In this document: piece after piece, positions 35,600-48,400 of the stretch | Layout of the letters: every line of letters starts with the position of its first letter | How positions within the stretch are numbered: the first letter of the stretch is position 1 | Assembly: GCA_020137815.1 (NCBI GenBank) | Contig: CM035352.1 | Location: forward strand, 9,265,719 to 9,329,718 | Source: Hormiphora californensis | Lineage: Eukaryota > Ctenophora > Tentaculata > Cydippida > Pleurobrachiidae | Direction: 5' to 3' | Length of the DNA stretch: 64,000 bases | The notes under the pieces: model-generated | What the model was told of the DNA's origin: nothing | Seen by the model: the letters and a program-made list of their open reading frames with translations, nothing else | The model's database searches: none | Program-made: the position numbers and the translations under genes

Positions 35600-37060
35600 T
35601 TTTGAGTTCCTGAGTTATCGGTTAGGGCTAACGATTATCTGCCAGTTACCGTTTAGTTTACTCAAATTGGCCATGTGGTTGCGTGGCTATAGCCGTTCGA
35701 AAAAAGTCGGTCTAGGTGTACTCTTTTGGTAGCGCGCACCTGTAAACAGGCCGCAAGGCACCCAGATTATAATCGCGCCCTGCGACTGACTTTGAGCTGT
35801 GTAAAGAGCTGTGTAAAGACTGTACTGCGCGGCTCCTATTTTGCAGCGTTTTTGTAAACTTTTTAGCGGCGGCGTTCAATTTAGTCAAGTGTGCAGCGTA
35901 CAATGGAAAACGTTAAAATGAGACTCATCGCGATTAACTCTTCATAAACGGTTACCCCCTTTCTCTCTTCGGCAGCTTCTCTTCGGCTGTCGGGAAGTGA
36001 TGCCAATCGGTGTTGGGGTTAGTGAATTTTCAGAAAAAAAAAAAATGAAAATCTGGGTGCCTTTCATTGCTAACAATTCGTAGTTTTGGCGCGCGCGACG
36101 GGTTAGGGCTATCCGTTAGGGTCTGGTTAGGGTTTGGTTTGGGGTTATCGGTTAGGGCTATCGATTCTCTAACTGATACCGTTTAGTTTACACAAATCGG
36201 CCATGTGGTTGCGTGGCTATAGCCGTTTGAAAAAAGTCGGTCTAAGTGTACTCTTTTGGTAGCCCGCACCTGTAAACAGGCTGCAAGGCACCCAGATTAT
36301 AATCGCGCCCGCGCACACGGCACAATCGACCGCGGCTCTTAAAAATCTTGAGTGTTAACACTCGGCCTTTGAAAAAACGGCATCGGAAAACGTTAAAATC
36401 TGGGCGCCGTTACGATCTGGGTGTTTGGAGGCCTGTTTACAGGTGCGCGCTGCCAAAAAAGTTGATTCACTAAAATGACTCTAACCGCCAAACCACTCAA
36501 CCGTTTTGGCTGATTCAAAGTTTATCTGGTAGGGAATGTCAAGGCCTAACCCCAACCCAAACCCCAACCCTAACCCTAACCCTACTTTAGCCCTAACCCT
36601 AAAAAACCGTTTGTCAGCACTCCCAAAACACCCAGATTTTAACGTTGGCCTTAAAATCTGGGTGCTTTCCATTGCTAACAATTCATCGATTTTGGCGGTC
36701 GAGACGGGTTAGGGCTGTTGTTAGGGTCGGGTTAGGGTTTTGTTTGGGGTTATCGGTTAGGGCTATCGATTCTCTATCAGATACCGTTTAGTTTACTCAA
36801 ATCGGCCATGTGGTTGCCCGGCTATAGCCGTTTGAAAAAAGTCGGTCTAAGTGGTTTAAGGTGTACTTTTTTGGCAGCGCGCACCTGTAAACACGATGCA
36901 AGGCACCCAGATTATAATCGCTCCCAACGGCATCGTGTTGCGTGAGACTCTGGTGGTTACTGGTTAGAACTTAGAGCAGCTCTAACGGGTGTGCCAATAG
37001 AGCCATGTCAGTGTAGGGCACTTTTTGGTAGGCCTTCAAACACCCAGATCGTAACGGCGT
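35600..37060. repeat. Three related copies of a TTAGGG-containing repeat module
   Basis: Units start near 35600, 36040 and 36650. Each carries GGTTAGGGCTA, TACCGTTTAGTTTAC, GGCCATGTGGTTG, GCTATAGCCGTT and GCACCTGTAAACAG in the same order. Between the second and third copies an inverted partial copy with CCCTAACCCTAACCCTA (36565-36605) matches the module at 11.7 kb. No ORF is conserved between units. Confidence 0.8.
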
Positions 37061-37379
37061 CCACTTGACTCTGCAAACTATGAAATCCGAGTGCCAGGTG
37101 CTAACAATTTGTCGATTTTGGCGGTCGAGACGAGTCAGGGCTGTCCGCTAGGGTTCGGCCTGAGTGTTCTCTTTTTGGTGTACCTGTAAACAGGCTCAAA
37201 AACACTCGAGTTACTAAGCTAGTAGTAGACACTAGGGTGGTAAACGCAAAGAGCGTGCCACCCCACACTGCAGCACAAGTACCAGTTACCACATAAGTGT
37301 CGCCTACTGTCATAATGGCGCCTTATGATGAAAGTGTAAGGGACCCCTAGATAATAGTCACTGTCAGTCGTGCGTTATT

Positions 37380-37625
37380 TAAATGAAAACTACCGGTTTA
37401 AAGCAAATATAAATAAGTTAAAGTATACAAATATTAGCAGCAGTATTAAGATGTAGTGGTGTTGCCAGAGACTTCATTCATCATTGAAACATCAAACATC
37501 CCCGCCCTCAGTAGTTTTGACATCCCATCCACTAGGGTGGATAACCCAGTTATTGTGCCCCTTATTGACTTCATGCTCATTTGGGCTGCCTTGAACATAG
37601 GAGAGTTGCTTTTTAGGCCATTTGT
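37380..37625 (-). pseudogene. Duplicate of the last-exon tail of the large extracellular gene
   Basis: The C-terminal 55 codons (from SPMFKAAQMSMKSI to the stop) and about 60 bases of 3' flank are repeated from 38208-37980 with few changes. The cysteine-rich part of the exon is missing and replaced by other sequence, so this copy probably has no function, or provides an alternative terminal exon. Confidence 0.75.
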
Positions 37626-37659
37626 CACCACCAGAAAAAAGGTAGGCCATTTTTAAATT

Positions 37660-37745
37660 TTGAGGGGCTCCTGACACACCCTACAGTACACTCGCCTCCC
37701 ATGCATTAGGTCCAGGGTTCGATCCTGGTCTAGCGCATGTCGTCT
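37660..37745 (+). repeat. tRNA-derived SINE remnant
   Basis: ACTCGCCTCCCATGCA, then AGGGTTCGATCCTGG, is a tRNA anticodon-arm and T-arm (B box GGTTCGATCC) arrangement. No complete cloverleaf can be drawn, so it is called a SINE fragment rather than a tRNA gene. It lies between the two copies of the duplicated terminal exon tail. Confidence 0.6.
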
Positions 37746-38036
37746 AGTCCACCAAGCTATGATTGGTAGGGGCTCTCTTGAGATACCCGAAAGCAACACG
37801 AGTGCGTATGTTGTGGGGTGGCGCCTGACTACGCTGCAGAGAAATCTGTACCGGAAGGACCGTGGCTGAACGTTATTGAAAGGGATATCAGCACCCCCGG
37901 CACTGGATTTATCCTAGCCGCCCTGCCTGTAATGAATATGAAATGGAACCCCTAGTCAATCTTAGTCGTGAGTCGTTTAAATGAAAACTACCGGTTTAAT
38001 GAAATAAGTTAAAGTATACAAATAATAGCAGCAGTA

Positions 38037-39409
38037 TTAAGATGTAGTGGTGTTGCCAGACACTTCATTCATCATTGAAACGTCAAACATCCCTGCCCTC
38101 AGCAGTTTTGACATCCCATCTACTAGGGTGGATAACCCAGTTATTGTCCCACGTATTGATTTCATGCTCATTTGGGCTGCCTTGAACATCGGAGAGTCAT
38201 TACACAGTCTACCATAACACTCCCTGCAGAAGCACACTCTCCCATCTTGCCCACATTCCTTTGCTTCTTGTCTCTTTTCGCATGTTTTGGTGTTGATCCA
38301 CTCCTCTGAACTGGATCCCTTCTCTCCACACCCCCTGTAATAAAGATATTGATACAATGAACTGTATGAACTGTCAGATAACTAATAATTATATCATTAT
38401 GACTTGGTTACCACTTACCGTATGACCTTTATGTTCCCATTACTCTCTCTAGTTTTTAGAAGATAGCACTGTAGCACATTCATGTTGCACGTTTCCTTTT
38501 TCAAATTAGCTTCTTCAAAACATGACTTCTCGTCAGATGCCTCACATTTCCAGCACACAAGTAGGGGAGCACCTGGAATGAGAGACACATCTTGGAGTTG
38601 TGCAAGTTATAGAGGGGCACATTAGATACTCATCTTGGAGTTGTGTTGTCCGAGTTGTGTTATCCTACATTCATTACTTATTGCTATGTTCTAACCCTCC
38701 TTTACATTTGTAAGAGAGAGAGGGTCGAACAAGGCAACTTACATGTAACTTCAATAGTTGAGTTTTTAGAACACTTTTCGGAGGCGGTTAGAGCCCGACC
38801 CCAGTATCCCTTGGTCAGACGTTCATCCATAATATGACTAATGACCACTGAAATAAGACACGGTTAGTTATGTGATGTGACCTATACCTGCAGTTGAAAA
38901 CATGTTTTATTACACTCCTGATCATTGGAAAACACTGCCAACTATCGTCCTGGTGTAACTTGTGCTACCAGCCACTGTGTCTGTATGCCACTGTGTCTGT
39001 GCTGACAACTTACTTGGCAGTTTATATTTTGTTGCGACCTCATCCTCGTCCTGATCAATCTTCCAACCGTAAACCACTGTCTTTCTAATGGGACACTCAG
39101 TGGGGAAGGAATTATTGAATAGGCTCTTTTCGTTTTGTTTTACTTCCAGATAGGTGTCTGTCTTCTCTATCTGAATGTCTGTACCCCCTTTCAATTCAAC
39201 AACAAGCCCAGAACCACAGTTGTTATCCATGGCGTAGCTGGTTTCGTATAGTTTCAATATAGATAATGTGTTCATCTGCTGGTCCAGGAACTTGATCTGT
39301 ATTCTCTTTGTGTCGTTGGGAAACTGGCCAATCTTTAGTTGGAATATTCTGTTGTCCACTACACTCATGACAGGTACTCCATAGGTGATCTCCTTCCATG
39401 CCGCCCATT
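38037..39409 (-). CDS. Large gene, last exons: beta-rich domain and Ly6/uPAR-type domain
   Basis: Exons 39409-39014, 38847-38743, 38572-38419 and 38334-38037. The first repeats the beta-rich pattern of the 63-kb end (FQLKIGQFPNDTKRIQIKF, DTYLEVKQNEKSLFNNSF, VVYGWKID). The last two make a Ly6/uPAR (three-finger fold) domain: LLVCWKCEA, then four further cysteines, and CFCRECYGRLCND, the usual CN-type end. A 52-residue tail with little hydrophobicity follows, so no GPI signal is evident. TAA at 38037-38039. Confidence 0.78.
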
Positions 39410-42400
39410 CTGTGTGTAAGGAGGGAGTGATAATTGACTGGTAATGAAGTGGGTTAATAGAGTTATAAAATAAGTTAGACAAGTTTAAAACACCAGAGTA
39501 ATACTCAGCTAGCTGAGTGTATTATATAGTGACACCGTTAGTGCAATAAAGATATACCAACAGGTCACAGTATCATAGTCCTTACCCACAGTAGGATTAT
39601 AGTCTGAATCCTCCACACTCGCCTCATCCATCCATAGCGTCTGTAGTTTAATGTTTGGGGTGCTAGGACTCGACCATGTCATGTTGATCTTGTCCAGATA
39701 GTTCTTATAGACCTCATGGGATACTAAACCATCAAAATCAAGGGTAGCTGTGCTTCCATAGCCCATTCCCAGCTGGGTACAGAAGGTCGTAGCTACATTC
39801 CTGGAGGATGTAATAGTTTTGAAACTTGACTACCGTCCCATTCTTGTACCGTACAATCCGCCGTGTTATTCCCATTCTCCGCGGTGATATCCCCATGTGC
39901 TTATTATAGTCTACTACCATGTGCCTACCTGTCATATTTGGATTTTCCACAAAAGGTTCCCCACAAGCCATTGTATTTGACCATCAAAATTCCCTTGGTA
40001 ACCATGTCGTAACTGTAATCATAGTCTCCAACCAGCCTTAGGTCCGAATACCCTGATTTGAAACACTGGGCCCCAGCATAGTTCTTCTTATTACACGAGG
40101 CTGTAACATAAATAATGCAGTTAGATGTATATTATGTAGATAGATAAAGGGGATAATATTTGTTATCAGTTTGTACCTCGTAGGAGAATTCAATATGTTG
40201 TTCTCACGTCAGGCACGTGTGTTGAAATATGTGTGTGGTTACTGGTTCTGAATCACCATGTACTATTTTGTAATCCCCCTCCTCAGAATTGTGTACTTAC
40301 AGCCGACAAGATCCCATCCACCGTGAGAGCAATTGTATACGGAGTTCTCGTTTCCTTGGCAATCCACATTTGTCAGCCAAACATCCTCTCTTGACGCAAT
40401 AGACTACGAATTTGAGTGAATATTATTATCTAGGATACATTAGATATTTTATTTAAAATCTTTTCTTACCTCACTGAGTCCCGGTATGTCGATACCACCG
40501 AACCCATAACCGGGTAGTCTGTTACAGTACACTGTGGCATCGTACACGTCCCACCCATCATTACACATGACACCCCACTCATTGATCCATTGAACCTGCG
40601 GTACACCTGGGGGGGAGTAGAGGGGAGTTACACATCGCACCCCACTCATTGATCCACTGCACCTGCGGTACACCTGGGGAGAAGAGGGGAGTAGAGTTAA
40701 AATACACCTGAGGGGAAGAGGGGAGTAGAGTTTAGAATAACCTGGGACAGAGGGGGAAGAAATAACACATTGATTCGGTTGCAATTTCTAAATGTAAGTT
40801 TCACACCACTATACCACGTGGATCAATGATTAGTTTACCAAATTACCACTCTTGTTATTACCTGTGATTCCCTGATCAGTTGTGAACAGTGAGGCACCAT
40901 CTGCCACTAACATCCTCTGATCCCTCTGTGTTGGGCAGATTATTGTTCCTTGAATGGTAAAAGCCTGGGCTGCATTAGCGCTACTTGCAAAGGGCTTCAG
41001 TTGCTTGAATGCAGTGTAGTCCTTGTAGTAGGTCTGTAAAAAAATGTGGGTTTCGAGACAAATTTAGGTTTAGAGTGAGAGTCAAACAAGGCACGAATAA
41101 TGTAGGTTTAGAGATCTCATTAGTTATTCTAAAACTTTCCAGTATACTTACAGCGGGTGTGGTCTCGGTTGCGTTTGTCTTTTCAGTGTAGAGGATATTA
41201 ACACTATTTGATATCTTAGATCCTCTTGTCCAAGTTTTGAAATCCTTCTCAGTAGCCACCAAGATGATTTCTGCTATCCCAGATGTTTTGTAAGGCAGGG
41301 TGTATGTCTCATCATCTGCTTCTCCATTACACTGGGAACTAAACTTTGTAATCTCAATGCTCTCACTGGCACTGTTAACATCAACCTGCGGAGAGGACTA
41401 CAATTAGATAATTGGAGGACAATTATTGTAATTAGATAATTGGAGGACAATATTGGTATTAGATAATTGGAGGACAACGATGTAATTAGATAATTGACCA
41501 AATTATGATGATTATTATTTAGATTTCTCTCATTTGCATTACTAGCCTGTATTAGTTTCTGAGCGCCGCACACTACAGAGAATGTTGAGGTCTTGGTAGG
41601 GAAGGTCATGTTGGTTGAACCATAAATGTAAATTAGATCCCCAACCTCGATGGTCGTGTCGTAGGAGTAATCAGCGGTGACAGGGAACTGACTGACTTTG
41701 ACTGGATCACTGGGTGAGCACAGGTCTGAAGGGGGGGGGGGGAGCAAAGTTATAGAAAAATTTCAAATACTCCCCTCGTTTTTTGTTTAGTACTATTGCA
41801 TGGAAAAAAGGGTCTCAGCCATTGATTGTGTGGATGTCCCCACTAAATCAGCCATTATTATTTGTGTGTGGATGTCCCCACAAAATCTTACTAGACACGA
41901 TGACATAAGCTTTGTTAGAGATCAGTTTATCATTGTCCGATATGGTTCCATTCAACAGATCGGTGAAGTCCAGTATGGCCCACCAGAATCTTCCAGAGTT
42001 TTCCAGCGTCATGACGACATTCAAAACTGTGCTAGTATCAGTGGACGTAAAATCTGAAAGGGTTACATGTTAAACGCCTGCTTGAAGTACTGAAATTATA
42101 AATTAATGATGTAACTAATTATGAGCTGCAGTGATTTGCAGCGATTCATTGAACATACTCGATACGGTACAGTCTATGACGGCTCCCTCGATATCCGGAT
42201 CTACAGATGTGCACCATGTAAAGGTGTAACTCAGCTTGTAACTAGGCATGTTCTGATACACAACCAATACATCCTTTATATTCTGGTTCTCCGACTGGAA
42301 CCCATACGATGTCGGCTGGGTGGTGATCTGAAAAAAAACAGTGTTCATAGGTAAATAATACTAGGTGGGTGGTGATCTGAAAAACAATGACCAGGTGAAG

Positions 42401-45400
42401 AGGTTAGGGAGACCACGAGATTTGTCTTGTGACTAACTTGGCCCTGCAGTCCCCTAGTGTACATGTTTTACAGGGTGTCTGCAGCGTTGGCCAGTTATTG
42501 AGTCTAACTAGTGCTATTTTTTCCAATTCCTAATTTAATTCAAAATTTCACTTGGTATCGGGTTAAATGAGCTCCTACGATCATTCTAATACATTTTATC
42601 AAAAAGTTTTGGCTCTACCATGGCCCAATTACGTTGGCACGAGCTATGTCCATATATGGGCATATATTCATTTCAAAAAGTCTGTTTTAGGGCGTTATTT
42701 CGAACAAAACACACATATTAATCGTCTCATGACAACTCATGCAACTGCTACTTTCAGTTTGAACCATCAGAACTCCACTTTCTGAAGAAATTAATTTTTT
42801 CTCTCACTTTTTCTTGATAATTTTACCAACTTGCAGTATTGCGGGGAAGAATTTAAATTTTTTGAGTTTTTTCTTAGTGGAAAGCAAATTCCGGTTATAA
42901 CCGAATAATTTTGGCCTGCTGAACACGATCCCGCTCATGAAAAAGCTCTCAAAATTGAAGAACATGTCCAAAATGAGCACTTTTTGTCCATAATGAACAT
43001 TTTCTGGTCAAAAATGAACTTTGGCATAATCTAATGATACACATCAATTCTGTTTTGTTGATGTGATAGAGAATTGTCCATAGTTTCACATTAGCTAGAT
43101 ACTGAATGGCCTAGTCGAAAAAAATTTGAAATAGCACACCCTACTAACTACACTACATACCTTTAGTACATACACCTCAGCTGGTTTCTCAGGATCAGAG
43201 ACCACTATTGAACCGTCCTCAGTTGAGAATGTCACATTACATGTGATCTCACTCTCGTGGTAGGAGTTATCTAGTTTAGCGATTGTGATATAGTTCATCC
43301 AGTCTGTAATAGTTTCACCCCCTGTCACCTTCCCCTGTGTAACACCCGTGGTGGTACAGTTGATCTCACAGTCCTCAGCACTATCAAACACTACTGCCAC
43401 TGCCACCCTGTCAGCTGTATCTATCTTTGATCCCTTGCTATCATACGCCTTAGTTATACTCCACCTATAATGTAGGAATAGTACTTAGTATCTGAAATTA
43501 TGTCTCAGAGAGAGTTCACTCTCTTTCTCTTCATGAAAAGAAACATCTTTAGATTGATGGACATGCCTCTCGTCGGACACTCTAAAAGACCCTCTAAAAG
43601 AGCACGTCTTGTAACTTACCCAGTATCACTAGGATTTATTTGTTTGTTAGTTTCCCAACTAACTTACCCAATATCACTAGGTGCTAATTGTTTGTTAGTT
43701 TCCCAACTAACTTACCCAATATCACTAGGATTTATCTGTTTATTAGTTTCCCAACTACAAGTAACTCTCAGTTTACTGCCCAGTATTGCTGGATAAGTTC
43801 TACTCTCATCCTCCCCATTCAACTGATGCGTCTGAATCGTCGCTACCCTGAAGAGTGAAGTGTTAATATGTATCAGTATTCAGTGCAGTAGGTCCTCTCT
43901 CCACGCATCTAGCCTATCTAACCTATCAGCAGACTCTCTCCATCCCCCCCCGACCCCCTCTACCAACCCAGTAAATCCTAGTCCTAACCCAGTAAATCGA
44001 GAGTTGTCTCGCTAATGTATAGGCAGCACCATTAGAGATACGTTGCCCACCACAGTTCATGTGTTGATTGGACAATATATTGTTTGAAAATGCCCACCTT
44101 GTTTTGATTTTAGAGACTGAAGATGTCAAAGTTCCACTGCCACCAACCAAGTTTTTGTAGACCAGGCTGGCTGTGAACTGGGTACCTAGATCATGATGGT
44201 GATGTTATGATGTGCTCAAGTGTTAATGGTATTTATTGTATGACTACACATGTATACCTGCTAATGGGGTAGTGATATCTGATGTTGTCAGGGTAATGTT
44301 GATATAGCGGGCACCATTGACAGTCATGTAGTCGATTGTATAATTCTCAGAAGTGTAGTTGGTATTCTGAGAAAACATGATGTCATTAGTTCAACCTGTT
44401 ACTTGCGGTAACCCAGATGTGCGTTTGATGTATGTATTTTCCAAATAGAAAACCGATGTACTGTCCAAACACCCCCCCCCCCAGTAGTAGTAGTTCACCC
44501 ATATAACTTATGTTCCACTCACCAATCCATCCTGCCATGAGATCTCCAAGTTTTCATCTAGATCGAGCTGTTCAGGGAACCTTCCGAACACTGTTATCTC
44601 TGACGTGTAACCTGGTAACGGGATACAATGTGTAACCTGGTAACGGGATGCAATACTGGATACACGGGAATCTTATTCGGCTATAAGAATGTGTGTATAC
44701 CGGTTGGGGGGGAACTGGGGGTGGGGCGGCGGGGGTGGTGGTGGAGGACTGGGGATGGGGGTGGAGGACTGGGGGTGGGGGTGGAGGATTGGGGGTGGGG
44801 GTGGAGGACTGGGGGTGGGGTGGAGGACTGGGGGTGGGGTGGAGGACTTGGGGTGGAGGACTTGGGGTGGGGGTGGGGGAGAGGGATGGAGACTGTTGTT
44901 CTCAGTTCTGTGTACCTGGTGTAATAAAGGTGTATGTTGGAGGGAAACCACTCAGAAAGTCGATATACTTCAGTCGAGTCATCTTAGTGCCCGCTGTCTG
45001 GGTCGCTAACATTGATATCCCTCCAGTCGCAAATACCACCCCGCAGTAGTAGGTACCCTCATCAGCGGCCGTTACACTCAACTATAGATAATATGATGGG
45101 CTGGTTACACTCAACTAGATAATAACGGGCGTTTTACCAACTATTTACCAACTATTAAAAAGTAAAAGAAGACTATTATAACAGCTATACTGTATCCCTG
45201 TCAAGTGTGCCCACCTACCCTAAGGAATATCAGAGTAATTTCAGTCCTAGATTTCTCCTTGTTGTAGAAGCTGTCTTGTTTAGTTGCCCCTGAGTACACT
45301 TTACCGTCCTTGAACCAGGTATGCTGAAAATAAGGGGAAGTGTAAAGCAAAGCACTTCTCATATGATATACTAAATAGTGCACTACTATAGTAGTAAACC

Positions 45401-48400
45401 TAGGACACTTACGGAAAGGACTTTTTTGGAGTCGTAAGCATTGCAGGTGATCATGAACTCATCTCCACCACTCACACCAAACATGTATTCATTGGTCATG
45501 TTTACATCTAAAGTTGTAATAATTGTTAATTAGAAGTTGATACAGACCAAATTAGTAAAGTTACCTAGGATAATGAGCTGAGTTTTATTGGAGAGAAGGG
45601 GTGTGTCCGGGTATATATTGTATGTCACTTGCATCTTAAAGTTAGCCTCTTTGATGGTATTGAACGCAGTCAACCTGAAAACAGAAACTAGTAAAGGATC
45701 TGCTTTATGTTTTATATTGTAGAAGTTTCCTCTGATTGCTGCACCCTCATAGTATGATATGTATGATAGTATGATAGTATGATAGTATTACGTTGATTTG
45801 AGGTTCCTATCCAGTCCCTCGTTCTTCCCCTCCTCAGTATTGATAGCTGTGCTAACTGAGTACCCCTCTCCAACTTCCGTGTAGGTCTCTTTCCCGTCAC
45901 TATCTCTACCCAACTGTAATATAGATTAATTGAGCTCATTGACAAGCAAAAAACAAGGAGCCATCCACAATATAAGATGCTGAGTTCAAACCTTCATCCA
46001 TTTTATTACTGGCTCCTCGTTACCCCTAGTTACCCCCTAGTGACACCCTAGTTACCCCCTAGTGACACCCTAGTGACACCCTAGTTACCCCTAGTGACAC
46101 CCTAGTGACACCCTAGTGACACCCTAGTTACCCCTAGTTACCCCCTAGTTACCCCTAGTTACCCCCTAGTTACCCCTAGTTACCCCTTGTTACCCCCTAG
46201 TGACACCCTAGTTACCCCCTAGTTACCCCCTAGTTACCCCCTAGTTACCCCTAGTTACGTGGAGATCATACCTTCATCCATTTTATCACTGGCTCCTCGA
46301 TCTCCACTCCTTCCTTATCTGGGTACGACACATAGGCGGACACGGAACCAGATCCATCGTAAGGTGAACCAAACGCCAAATCAGGCCCTACCTCTATATC
46401 TGTGTTATACAGAGGTCGAGTTTAGAGGGGGGGCACAATAGGATAATAATCTAGAGATCTGTGTACAAAGGTCGAGTTTAGATCAGGGAGTTTGGGGACA
46501 ATATTTCATAAAATCACTTACACAAAAGCTTCAAGTATGAGGTAGTTTTTGAAGCAACATTTTCGTTAGCGAACTCCGCTACACACGTGTAGTCCCCAAT
46601 GTCTTTTGTCCCAGCCGTCGGTACTTTTAATGTGAATGTTGATGAAGCCTTTGCTGCATCGTACACAGAAGTCTTGGTTCTACCTATCTTTGTAGAACTT
46701 GAACCCTGGGATACAATATGCATTTTTAGTAGTTCAATAAATGCAGGGTTTCAGTTTCTACAATGTGCAATTATATGTAGATCACGACATGATAATTGCA
46801 ATGATTGCACTAGATATGCTTTTGAAAGAGTCCTACCTTTAGTAACCAGGCGCTCCTTGCTTGTGCCGTTGAGTACCCAATACACTCAACACTTGCATCA
46901 TAACCAGTCAATCCCAGGAACAGGCTAGCTGGTAATACAGTCACTGAAAGGGATTGTAGCTAGAGTGATATCAAGGAGCTAAATAGGAGCCTAGCAAGTA
47001 GCAACCCTCTAGCAACCCCCTAGCAACCCCTCAATGTTGGAACACAGCCAACTAGGTTTGCCCCGTTCTGTTCGACTCAATGATAGATTTCATAGCTTAC
47101 CTTGTGCCACAATGAACGTTTTGTCAAGGAGAGATGTACCATTTCCTGCAATCCCTGTAAAGTTAACCCTGAGCTGATAAAATTGCAGACTCTGCGTTTC
47201 AACATCACTTATCAGAAAGCTGGCCTGCACCGTGGCTTGGCCTTTGTCTATCTGCAGAAAACCTCAATTGAGTCGGAGAGTAATGTTCACACACATATGT
47301 GACACTTTTAATACACGTGAGTTCACCACAGGGGTTACTCCCTCCACGTATAGCTTGGTGACATAGACACTGTGCGCGACCAAGATTGAGCGGGGGTCGC
47401 ACCAGGTGTCTATATGTCACCCATCCACGTGCTACAAACCCTCTTACTACAAACTCCCTCCACCCCCTCCACTCCCTCCACCCCCTCCACCCCCTCCACC
47501 CCCTCCACCCCCTCCACCCCCTCCACCCCCTCCACCCCCTCCACCCCATCCACCCCATCCACCCCATCCACCCCCTCCACCCCCTCCACCCCATCCACCC
47601 CATCCACATGCTACAAACTCTCTTACCGAAACGGTTGGTGATTTCGAGAGTGTTACAACAGGATTTGAATTGTCCTCCTTCACCATGTACACGTCTATAT
47701 CTTTACTGGTCGGCCAACGAGAACTTGCTATTGTGTCTTCAGTCTAAAAGAAGAGTTTATAATCTTAATAAGATTCCTAATATAACTTCTATAGTTTGTT
47801 TGAGATGCACTTTAGGTTGCTAGGTTACTACGGTTACTAGGTTACCTCGAATTTAGCAGTTAGGACCGCATCCTTTCCAACAGTGACCCCAAGGGTAGCT
47901 GATGGCTGCTCGGAAATCACTGAAATACAATATTATATTAGGATCGGATCAAATTAATACACTGTAAAACAAGAATTATTGCATTATGTATGTATTCATA
48001 ATGCGGTGTTTCCCTGCCACAAATGGATTTAAAATTGATGAATAACCTTCAAAACTGGATTTTCTGATGAATTTTGTGCATTTTTTGGCTGATACGATGT
48101 TGATTACTAAGGTAACTAAGTAAGTTGCTATGGTAACCAAAGCAGTTGCTAGGGTAACCGAAGCAGTTGCTATGGTAACCAAAACAGTTGCTATGGCAAC
48201 CAAGGCAGTTGCTTAGGAGACCCCAGTTGGTTACCAAGTGCTTCAACTTTAACCGCATCTCAACTCGAGTCACTAGTGTGACAGTAGTTTCATGCTTGGA
48301 AGACGTTCTACCACTTCATATCATGGCTGTAGGGCGCCCAAAGTGATTTAAAGTGAGAGTGGACCGAATCAGAATTGGACAAGTTTGTTGTAGGTAGTAG

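Noticed and set aside
37681-37735. A tRNA gene
   Set aside because: T-arm and B box are convincing, but acceptor and D arms do not pair, so a SINE remnant is the better call.
38419-38572. A secreted three-finger toxin
   Set aside because: The Ly6/uPAR-type domain is the end of a long multi-domain chain, in phase with upstream exons, so a receptor-like module is far more likely.
47386-47823. Pro/His repeat ORFs of up to 145 codons
   Set aside because: Reading of the CTCCACCCC minisatellite; the real coding signal here is the minus-strand exon 47743-47627.
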